This document shows positions 26,330 to 32,953 of a stretch of 40,268 nt of DNA, piece after piece. Under the pieces are notes generated by a model. The model was not told where the DNA came from. It made no database searches and saw only the letters and a list, made by a program, of their open reading frames with translations. This DNA comes from an uncultured Pseudobutyrivibrio sp. (GTDB lineage Bacteria; Bacillota; Clostridia; Lachnospirales; Lachnospiraceae), in contig CAMJBT010000027.1 of NCBI GenBank assembly GCA_946403965.1, positions 1-40,268 of the forward strand, written 5' to 3'. How positions within the stretch are numbered: the first letter of the stretch is position 1; the number at the start of each line of letters is the position of its first letter. Position numbers and translations under genes: made by a program.

Positions 26330-26693
26330 AAATTAAACTCCTTTCAAAATTAATAATGTGTACAGCCACAGCTTTTCGATTGCTTGCAATCCCGGAGCGA
26401 CAGCGAACGCAAATCGGCGAAGCCAGGAAGACTTTTGCAACGCAAAACGCACATACCTCTTAAAGAGGTATAGAAGTGCGCCCTTACTTAAAAGTAAGGG
26501 ATTTGAAAAGCACTACGGCGGTGGATTTTCATCCTTCTACTTAATGTTACGAGGAAAATTTGACTTACCCCTGTTTTGCTTTGATATTGCAATTTTTAGC
26601 TATTGATTTGAAATTTGAGTGCGAGAATGATGCATATTTGCACCACCTATGCTATGATTTTTAAAGATATTTTTAGTAGGGAGAAATGTATTG
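26330..26693. other. Gene-free stretch holding oriT and divergent control region
   Basis: 364 bases with no credible gene; an open frame at 26358-26606 crosses oriT and has no ribosome site. It carries the oriT hairpins (26453-26500), a GC-richer patch with dyads around 26385-26430, and the leader of the XRE gene, with AGGGAGA at 26678. A clear sigma-A promoter is not obvious; TATGAT at 26653-26658 is a possible -10. Confidence 0.7.
26453..26500 (+). other. oriT: oriT: hairpin plus nick-site core
   Basis: Perfect inverted repeat ATACCTCTTAAAGAGGTAT (26453-26471), four bases, then GTGCGCCCTTA (26476-26486), which matches the nick region of RSF1010/R1162-type MOBQ origins. The nick would fall between G and C in GCG/CCC. 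A second inverted repeat CCCTTACTT-AA-AAGTAAGGG (26481-26500) overlaps it. It sits upstream of the mobilization genes, as expected. Confidence 0.87.
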
Positions 26694-27548
26694 ATGAGTG
26701 AACGTTTACCAGGTAATCTTCAAGAAAGATTAAGAGAACTTAGAGAGGAACACGGCTATTCAAGAAATAAACTGGCAGATACGATTGAAGTAGACCGTTC
26801 TAGATATGGAAGAATTGAACGTGGGGAAATAAAGAGTATCAACAGTGATGTACTTTTGAAGTTAGCCAAACTTTACAATGTATCAGTAGATTACATTCTT
26901 GGAATTTCAAATACACCAGAAAAGACTTACTACGACATTGGTGAGTTAGGACTAAGTGTTGAAGCTGCAAAGAATCTCTATACAGGAAAAGTAGATGCCA
27001 GAGTTATCAATGAACTTCTTATAAATAACAAATTTGCTGTGGCAACTAAGATGATGGCGACTTACTTTTCTGGAGCAGTTTCTGACTTGTTAAAGGCTCA
27101 GAATGCCCTCATGGATTTCAACTATGATATGATTTTGGAATATCAAAATACTGGCGAGCTTCCAAAAGATGATAAAGATATCCAGGATTTAAAGAAGCAA
27201 TTCAAACATGCAAAGGTTCCTGCTACCACCTATGAGTTTGACAGAATCCAAAGACAACTTATGGGAGCAGTAAAGGAAATTCAAAATAAGATTACTGATG
27301 AAGTTAGTGAATATCAAAAGCAACAGAAAGTCATTTATTACGACATTCTTGATACAGTGAAATCTGAGGCAGCCAAGATTCCAAATATAAAAGATTTAAC
27401 AGAAGAACAAAAGAAGGGAATCATTATTAAAGCAATGAATACTTCTGTAGAGAAAGCATCTTCACTCTCACCAGAGAATAAAGCTCGTATAGAGTCGGCT
27501 ATATCTCAGATAGCCCCAACACTTATGGATATAGGGAAAGAAATGTAA
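26694..27548 (+). CDS. XRE-family regulator with long C-terminal domain
   Basis: 284 residues. Helix-turn-helix at residues 8-65: LRELREEHGYSRNKLADTIE, then RYGRIERGEIKSINSDVLLKLAKLYNVSVDYILGI in two pieces. The rest (about 90-284) is mostly helical and charged, with no recognised domain. ATG at 26694 chosen over the TTG at 26691. Its stop overlaps the next gene in TAATG, so it is coupled to the sigma factor; regulator plus sigma genes of this kind probably switch the element between resting and transfer states. It diverges from the mobilization operon across oriT. Confidence 0.85.
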   Translation: MSERLPGNLQERLRELREEHGYSRNKLADTIEVDRSRYGRIERGEIKSINSDVLLKLAKLYNVSVDYILGISNTPEKTYYDIGELGLSVEAAKNLYTGKVDARVINELLINNKFAVATKMMATYFSGAVSDLLKAQNALMDFNYDMILEYQNTGELPKDDKDIQDLKKQFKHAKVPATTYEFDRIQRQLMGAVKEIQNKITDEVSEYQKQQKVIYYDILDTVKSEAAKIPNIKDLTEEQKKGIIIKAMNTSVEKASSLSPENKARIESAISQIAPTLMDIGKEM

Positions 27549-28222
27549 TGGAAAATATTGATAAAGACCAACACAATAGAAAGCTTTGTCGCTTGATAAG
27601 GAATAATGATTTATTGGCTGAAACTCAACTTCTAATGGAAAATGAAGCTCTAATTGTTGGATTAGCTGGCAGTATGGAAGTTGCCTATGATTTAGATTTG
27701 AATCACTGGGGTGGAATTGAAAAGGATGATATCATCCAAGAAGGTCGAATTGCAATGCTTCGAGCCGCGCAGACTTATGATGAGTCCAATAACACAAAGT
27801 TTTCTACCTATGCCTACACAATTGTTAAGAATGCAATGACAGACTTGTGCAGAAAAGGTATCTCAGCATTTGAGAATAGAATCATTGAATCTGGAATGTC
27901 ATTAGTTTTCTTGGATGAGGATTATTCTAACAATGAATTTGATGTTCATATCACAGAAACAGTTCCTTCTGCAGAATTTGACCCCACCGCAAGGCTTGCA
28001 GTTCTTCATGTAATGCTTGAGAAGATGTACAATCGATTGAAGCGTTTACCTGCTCGCCAAAGAAGGTTACTGGCTTATCACTATGGGTTGGGCGCATTAG
28101 AATGCAAAAGTATCAGCGAAACCGCTTCGTATTTTCATTTGACAGAAAAGTACATTAAAATAATTGAAGATCAGGCCTTAGCTACGTTGAGAGATGGAAT
28201 GAATGATGGGAAAATATTATAA
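27548..28222 (+). CDS. Sigma-70 family RNA polymerase sigma factor of the element
   Basis: 224 residues. Region 2 is visible as WGGIEKDDIIQEGRIAMLRA then FSTYAYTIVKNAMTDLCRK (about residues 57-110), and region 4 as RLPARQRRLLAYHYGLGALECKS then ISETASYFHLTEKYIKIIED (about 165-210). It could direct transcription of transfer or excision genes. Starts in a TAATG overlap with the XRE gene. A fragment of a diverged homologue is present at 30507-30701. No matching promoter could be assigned. Confidence 0.85.
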   Translation: MENIDKDQHNRKLCRLIRNNDLLAETQLLMENEALIVGLAGSMEVAYDLDLNHWGGIEKDDIIQEGRIAMLRAAQTYDESNNTKFSTYAYTIVKNAMTDLCRKGISAFENRIIESGMSLVFLDEDYSNNEFDVHITETVPSAEFDPTARLAVLHVMLEKMYNRLKRLPARQRRLLAYHYGLGALECKSISETASYFHLTEKYIKIIEDQALATLRDGMNDGKIL

Positions 28223-28258
28223 AAAAGGATGGAGCTCTGATTGAACTCCCCGCTTTTT
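28221..28258 (+). terminator. Imperfect terminator after the sigma-factor gene
   Basis: AAAAAGG.. GGAG pairs with CTCC..CTTTTT around a 3-base internal loop. Weak but well placed. Confidence 0.45.
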
Positions 28259-28383
28259 ACTGGAACTGTAAAAACATCAGGAGGACAATTGGAACAAATT
28301 CGTATCTCCATGGATAAGAGATTCAATTAAATAATCATAATTTGTATGTCGAACTATTTGGAGCTGATTAAATAGGTTTCCTG

Positions 28384-28412
28384 AGAGCTAGGATGAGTTT
28401 ACTCCTAGCTCT
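28384..28412. terminator. Bidirectional terminator before the minus-strand cargo gene
   Basis: AGAGCTAGGA (28384-28393) and TCCTAGCTCT (28403-28412), perfect 10-bp stem, T-rich on the plus side. Its 3' part overlaps the end of the convergent gene. Confidence 0.82.
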
Positions 28413-29136
28413 TTATTAAATCATTTATTTCTACGTTTTTTGATTCGAGCCGCATTTCCTTTTCTCTAACATTTTCCTTTTCTGAATCGTCCATTTCTAT
28501 AAATATCTTCTCTTTTGTCCTTTCACTTTTCTCTAGCATTGCAAGATATATATCAATCATGTCCGTTTTAAGTTGCTCTACGGCTTTAGAAATTTCCTTA
28601 TTATATGTTTCCATATTCCAGATTCTACGCACTTCTTCTTCAGTTGAAAAGCTTCCATGCCCATAAAGAGTACTAGGTGCAAGCTCACCGTTATTATCTT
28701 CTAGAACGTGGGCAAAGCAACTCATTCCTTCTTGGGCAGCATGCTGTTGATATCCTACTTGTTGCCTTTCTAAATTCTCAATATATGAATAAACTATCTC
28801 TTTGTAGACAGTATCTTTCTGCATATTCTCAATTACTTTTTTATCTATAATAATGCTACACTGACCGAAACTTCCAAAATTATTCCCTACCTGGTTAAAG
28901 CTATTGTTATAGCCTAAGTTAGGCGGATTATTTGTATTTTTTAAGCTGATTTCCATATCCTCTAGGCGAAAACTTATATTAGGAAAATGTTTGCATAAAT
29001 CATGATAGTAATCAAGGATTGAGTCTGAATTGTCACTAGTTCTATCTAGTAAAAAAGAAGCCGTTGATTGTTTTGTGGTTTTGTTCGCATAAATATTAAT
29101 ATTATTATATGTAGTGTGTAAAGCTGCTAAATCCAT
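28405..29136 (-). CDS. Hypothetical element-borne protein (DUF6033-like?), unrecognised
   Basis: 243 residues from the ATG at 29136, which has GGAGGG seven bases upstream; the frame runs open to 29223 but lacks a ribosome site there. No signal peptide or membrane span. N-terminus DLAALHTTYNNINIYANKT is flagellin- or adhesin-like in style; the centre (SIIIDKKVIENMQKDTVYK) and EGMSCFAHVLEDNNGEL resemble a loose group of uncharacterised Lachnospiraceae proteins (DUF6033-like), not certain. The C-terminal 60 residues are very charged and helical (EKSERTKEKIFIEMDDSEK). Convergent with the sigma gene; it has a hairpin in its leader. Confidence 0.6.
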   Translation of the reverse strand: MDLAALHTTYNNINIYANKTTKQSTASFLLDRTSDNSDSILDYYHDLCKHFPNISFRLEDMEISLKNTNNPPNLGYNNSFNQVGNNFGSFGQCSIIIDKKVIENMQKDTVYKEIVYSYIENLERQQVGYQQHAAQEGMSCFAHVLEDNNGELAPSTLYGHGSFSTEEEVRRIWNMETYNKEISKAVEQLKTDMIDIYLAMLEKSERTKEKIFIEMDDSEKENVREKEMRLESKNVEINDLIKS

Positions 29137-29158
29137 ATTTTCCCTCCAAAAACCAAAA

Positions 29159-29189
29159 GTGCCAATTTCCTTCCATAGAAAATTGGCAC
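29159..29189 (-). promoter_or_regulatory. Leader hairpin of the 28405-29136 gene, attenuator-like
   Basis: GTGCCAATTT (29159-29168) pairs with AAATTGGCAC (29180-29189); on the minus strand TTTTGGTTTTTGG follows and leads straight into the GGAGGG ribosome site. Such a hairpin plus T-rich run inside a leader suggests attenuation. Confidence 0.55.
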
Positions 29190-29399
29190 CATCCTTAGTG
29201 TTTATACATTCTAAGAGTACCATTACATATTAACGCAGTAAATAGGTTTCACATTTTTTTAATTAAAATTTCATATAATAAAGCATAAAAACGCATGCGT
29301 TATGCCACTATATCAAAATAGCGTTGCTTTGTGTAGTATGCTATATTACAATGCTAATGTAACTATAGTTCTTCAATAAATTAGTAGGAAGGAGATAAC

Positions 29400-29782
29400 A
29401 TGAAAAGATTATTCAAATTTCATAGAACCTTTTTCTAGTATTATGTATTGCAAGTATTATGAGTTATACAACTGTAGTATGTGCACAACCTTATCAGGAT
29501 AAAACAGCAATATGCCCACGTTGCAAACATTCCAATCAAAGCTACGGATATGATCCAGAATTTAGTAGTCATGCTGATTCTTATAAAGCTGGGCAACGTT
29601 GTAGAGGATGCAGACAAATTGTAAAAGAAAAAGAAATACATCTATGTGAGTATTATAATGATAAGTATTTCTTTATGTGTAATAGCAATGATTGTAGAAG
29701 ACTCAATGTTCCAGATAGAGTATATACGGAAGAATATTCTAATCCAATAAAATATCACTATGTAAGTACTATTTATAATTAA
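29400..29782 (+). pseudogene. Secreted CxxC (zinc-ribbon-like) protein gene with frameshift in its signal peptide
   Basis: GGAAGGAG lies seven bases before the ATG at 29400, which opens MKRLFKFHRTFF and then meets a TAG. The +1-shifted frame continues directly as LVLCIASIMSYTTVVCAQP, completing a good signal peptide with cleavage after VCA, and runs to the stop at 29780-29782. The shift lies in a run of five T (near 29432); six T would restore one frame of about 127 residues. The mature part has CPRC, CRGC, HLCEYY and CNSNDC, a probable metal-binding set. An internal ATG at 29459 would give a protein without signal. Loss of a base, phase variation or slippage are the options. Confidence 0.72.
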
Positions 29783-29809
29783 AGAAAGCTAATATAGAAA
29801 GATTATATA

Positions 29810-29837
29810 AGAGCCTCCACAATGGAGGCTCTCATTT
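29810..29837 (+). terminator. Terminator after the CxxC protein gene
   Basis: AGAGCCTCCA (29810-29819) and TGGAGGCTCT (29823-29832) with a T-rich run after. Perfect 10-bp stem. Confidence 0.88.
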
Positions 29838-29988
29838 TATAATGAAAAATTCACATGAACTACCATTACTGATGCACCAGAACCACCTTTTAGATAAATT
29901 CCTATTTTACGAAAATTCCATTGATGTCAGCTGCAATAAATGAGTAATATATATAATATTTGAAATAGGTTATTGAAGGGTGGGTTCC

Positions 29989-30509
29989 CTAAGGGGTTCC
30001 CTCGCTGCTATCATCCTGTGAGTCCAGTAAATCTCTTACATTTTCTAAGTAGTCTTTCTTTGCAAAGCTGTAGAACTACAAGTTGGTCTGAATTGAATGT
30101 CCTAACATTGCTGCTCTATCTGCAACAGAAATCCCCGTTGGTAAAAGTACATTTGAATCAAGTGACATTCTAAGAGCATGGTTGTTGGTTACATGGAAAC
30201 CTTTTGACTGACATAATCGTCTGAGGAAAGTTTCGTATGCATCCTTCTTAATCCAGTCACCATCTTCATGGCAGAAAATGAATTCTGAATCAATTCCAAG
30301 AGCATCCTGCTTATCTTTTATTTCAAGAAGTAAGTTCTTAATTTTCCTAGTAAGTGGAAACTCTCTACCATCCTGAGAAATGCCTTTCTCATTCTTTGTA
30401 CAAGTGTCATAGTAATAAACTTTTTGTCCGTTCTCTTTAACTGAAAGCTGCTGTGCATGGATATGAATAGATGTAGCTAAAATATCTTCCCATTTGAGGG
30501 CACAGAGTT
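29989..30509 (-). pseudogene. Second integrase copy, C-terminal part only
   Basis: Nearly identical in DNA to 20899-21422 (I noticed two differences: one C-to-T and one extra G near the end). It encodes the last 144 or so residues of the integrase, with the same amber codon (30076-30078) two codons before the Tyr (30070-30072), then a 28-codon continuation to a stop at 29989. At about 30506 the sequence jumps to a sigma-factor gene on the other strand. Without start or N-terminal half it cannot be functional. Confidence 0.92.
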
Positions 30510-30701
30510 GCCTATGATTTAGATTTGAATCACTGGGGTGGAATTGAAAAGGATCATATCATACAAGAAGGTCGAATTGCAATGTTTCGAGCAGCACAGA
30601 CGTATGATGAAACAAGCACTACTAAGTTCTCTACATACGCTTATACGATTGTAAAAAATGCCATTATTGATTTGTGTAGAAAAGGAATATCTGATAAATG
30701 A
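30507..30701 (+). pseudogene. Second sigma-factor copy, region 2 fragment
   Basis: Encodes VAYDLDLNHWGGIEKDHIIQ and on to FSTYAYTIVKNAIIDLCRKG, homologous to residues about 45-110 of the intact sigma factor at 27548. The first 50 bases are almost identical, the rest diverged with many silent changes, so it came from a sister element and not from a recent duplication. It has no start and ends early in ISDK and TGA. Joined to the integrase piece through an AGTT microhomology. Confidence 0.9.
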
Positions 30702-30775
30702 TATTTGTAGTTTACAATAGATAAAATTCTTGATAATATATCAGAGCAAAAAAAGAATATTCACGCATTAATCTT

Positions 30776-30808
30776 GGGACTTCAATTGTTGGAAGTTCCT
30801 TTTTATTT
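30776..30808 (+). terminator. Terminator-like hairpin directly before the histidine kinase
   Basis: An 8-bp stem (30776-30783 with 30792-30799, one G-U pair) followed by TTTTTATTTT and then the kinase ribosome site TTGAGG. It may isolate the cargo from backbone transcripts or act as an attenuator. Confidence 0.62.
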
Positions 30809-30819
30809 TGAGGTTTTAA

Positions 30820-32139
30820 ATGGTTTTTGTCTTAGATAAACTCTGTAACTACATAATATATATTTTTTTGATTCACTTTTGCTGGAGAATAAGCATCCGA
30901 AAGAATCCTATTTTTATTCTGGCATCATTTTCAACAGTTGCTCTTGCAGGAGTAATTGATAATTATTATGGCGAGTCGTATTTTGCTGTATATATTGTCT
31001 GGTGTCTTTTTGCTGTAATCCTTTTGTTTGAAGATAGCATTATACATCTTGGTTTTCTAACATTAGGATTGACTTGGTTTATGGGGGTACTAGATACTTT
31101 TTCGGTTATAGTATCACAGATTATCATGATTGGGTCTGCTAATAATCGTTCTGGATTGGAATATTGGCAGTTATCAGCATATCTTATTTCATTTTTAATA
31201 GAATTTCTTTGGTATTATTTAATCTTAAAGAAGAACAATGTTTATATGGATAATATAAGACTTATTTCAAAAATGACAATTCTTATTATGGCTGTAGTTT
31301 TTGAAATGGTAATTGTCAATGTATATGGAGTCTATTACAAAAATCCTTCTGATTATAATCTGTATTTGCACTTTAGATTTGGTTTAAGTCTTTTTGGCGC
31401 TATTTATGCGATTACAGCAACATTAAAGCTTGCAGTAAAAAATTATCTATATGATAGTCAAAATAAAGACCTTAAGCTAGCGCTTGATATTCAAAAGGAT
31501 CAGTATCAATATCAAAAAGAAAACAATCTAAATTTACGTCGATTCAGACATGATTTGATAAATCACATTGGAGCTATCCAGGAATTGCTATCATCGAAAC
31601 AATATAGTAGCGCAATGGATTATATCAATAATATTTGGGATGTGACAAATAAATTATCTTCTAAAATAGCAACAGGTGATGATTATTTAGATGCTATTTT
31701 GAATTACTATAATTATGCATGTGAAAAAGAAAGCATAGCTTTTAAAGTGTCAGGACGACTTAACTCTCCATTTGATAATATTGACATATTAGATATTACT
31801 ACCCTTTTTGGTAATGCATTACAAAATGCGGTAGAAGCAACAAAACAAGTAGAAAATCGAGCTATTATTGTGGAAATAGTGGATAAACAGTCAGAAATAT
31901 TTGTTTCTATACATAATACATGTCATCAATTAATTATTCCCTCAAATCAGAAATTGACGACAAGTAAGAAAGACAAGATAAATCATGGCTTTGGATTGAA
32001 TAATATTTTTGCAGTAATAAAAAAATACAGTGGTGAATATTACATAACAGTAGATAGCATGGAGAAGGATTATTGTTTTAAATTAGATATTTCATTACCG
32101 CGAGGAGGTAATAACAATCATGGTAGTAGGAATCTTTGA
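30820..32139 (+). CDS. AgrC-like sensor histidine kinase (GHKL ATPase)
   Basis: 439 residues. About six membrane helices fill residues 1-210. The phospho-acceptor is His in RRFRHDLINHIGAIQELL near residue 243, then N box DITTLFGNALQNAVEA near 330 and G box HGFGLNNIFAVIKKYSG near 390. This is the AgrC/ComD/VirS-type layout, which usually senses a peptide. No agrB- or agrD-like gene is visible nearby, so the signal may come from elsewhere. GAGG lies seven bases before the ATG. It overlaps the response regulator gene by 20 bases. Confidence 0.88.
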   Translation: MVFVLDKLCNYIIYIFLIHFCWRISIRKNPIFILASFSTVALAGVIDNYYGESYFAVYIVWCLFAVILLFEDSIIHLGFLTLGLTWFMGVLDTFSVIVSQIIMIGSANNRSGLEYWQLSAYLISFLIEFLWYYLILKKNNVYMDNIRLISKMTILIMAVVFEMVIVNVYGVYYKNPSDYNLYLHFRFGLSLFGAIYAITATLKLAVKNYLYDSQNKDLKLALDIQKDQYQYQKENNLNLRRFRHDLINHIGAIQELLSSKQYSSAMDYINNIWDVTNKLSSKIATGDDYLDAILNYYNYACEKESIAFKVSGRLNSPFDNIDILDITTLFGNALQNAVEATKQVENRAIIVEIVDKQSEIFVSIHNTCHQLIIPSNQKLTTSKKDKINHGFGLNNIFAVIKKYSGEYYITVDSMEKDYCFKLDISLPRGGNNNHGSRNL

Positions 32140-32830
32140 TGATGAGATTGTATGGACTAACAAAATAGCAAATTATATTAAGGATTATTTCATGTTAATA
32201 GATAATAAAGACTATGAAATCAAAACATTTGCTTCGTTGAATGCTTTGATTTCAGAAATAGCTTCCATTAATCTTCTGTTTTTAGATGTGGAGCTAGCCA
32301 ATAACATGAGTGGTTTTGATGTGGCAGAGAGAATACAAGAAATTGACCCTGCAAAACCAACTATATGTTTTTTAACATCACATATTGAGTTTGCTAGACA
32401 AGGATATAGATTCAACGCATTCAGATATATTGATAAACTTCATTTTGAAGAAATAGATGAGGCTATAGCAGCATATATTAGTAGTGTGGCAAAGGCAGAA
32501 TATATAGATTGTAAAACATCAGATGGCATTGATGACAGAATAAATTTGGCAGAAGCTCTATATATTGAGAAACGAGATAGAAAAATTTTATTTCATATGT
32601 CGGATGGAAATATATACTACGGAGAAGGAAACCTTAAAGACTTGGCACAAAAGTATGGGAAAGCTGGACTCATTCAAGTTCAGCGTTCTTATATTGTTAA
32701 CATGAAGTATATAAGAGGTGCAGACAGTAGAGTTGTTATTATCATTGATGGAACAGAAATAACCATAGGACGTGAAAGGTATCAGAATTTCAAGAAGTGT
32801 TTTTTTGAATGGAGACGTAATTCAATGTGA
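32120..32830 (+). CDS. AgrA-like response regulator with LytTR DNA-binding domain
   Basis: 236 residues. Receiver domain with FDDE near the start, phospho-acceptor Asp in LLFLDVELANNMSG near residue 57 and Lys in RYIDKLHFEE near 110. LytTR domain from about residue 130: EALYIEKRDRKILFHMSDG then IQVQRSYIVNMKYI, the usual pattern. It should bind paired direct repeats near a promoter; such a pair lies 4-40 bases after its own stop, upstream of the next gene. GAGGAGG precedes the ATG. Confidence 0.9.
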   Translation: MVVGIFDDEIVWTNKIANYIKDYFMLIDNKDYEIKTFASLNALISEIASINLLFLDVELANNMSGFDVAERIQEIDPAKPTICFLTSHIEFARQGYRFNAFRYIDKLHFEEIDEAIAAYISSVAKAEYIDCKTSDGIDDRINLAEALYIEKRDRKILFHMSDGNIYYGEGNLKDLAQKYGKAGLIQVQRSYIVNMKYIRGADSRVVIIIDGTEITIGRERYQNFKKCFFEWRRNSM

Positions 32831-32834
32831 AAAC

Positions 32835-32869
32835 TGTGTAGTTTAGACAAAATTTGTGTAGTTTAGACA
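32835..32869 (+). promoter_or_regulatory. Paired direct repeat, probable LytTR binding site
   Basis: TGTGTAGTTTAGACA occurs twice exactly (32835-32849 and 32855-32869), 20 bases apart, close to two helical turns. It ends about 8 bases before the expected -35 of a promoter whose -10 is TATAAG (32900-32905). The placement fits activation by an AgrA-type regulator. TAGTTTAG-like cores match the loose LytTR box. Confidence 0.82.
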
Positions 32870-32953
32870 TGAAAATGAATTTTGTAAGTTCTTTTGTGAT
32901 ATAAGAATAAAGCGGCGATGAGTCATAAGTTTTTTATCAAGGAGGACTAATAA

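Noticed and set aside
26358..26606. 82-codon plus-strand frame across oriT
   Set aside because: No ribosome site, crosses the oriT palindromes, and its composition is unlike a protein.
28289..28330. Possible 13-residue leader peptide (TTG start after AGGAGG)
   Set aside because: Very short, no gene follows on the same strand, no support other than the ribosome-site match.
30820..32830. Complete agr system with signal peptide
   Set aside because: No AgrB-like protease or AgrD-like precursor could be found near the kinase and regulator.
32835..32869. Paired repeat as start of a CRISPR array
   Set aside because: Only two units with a 5-base gap; position before a LytTR-type promoter explains it better. 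No CRISPR array or cas gene is visible in the window.
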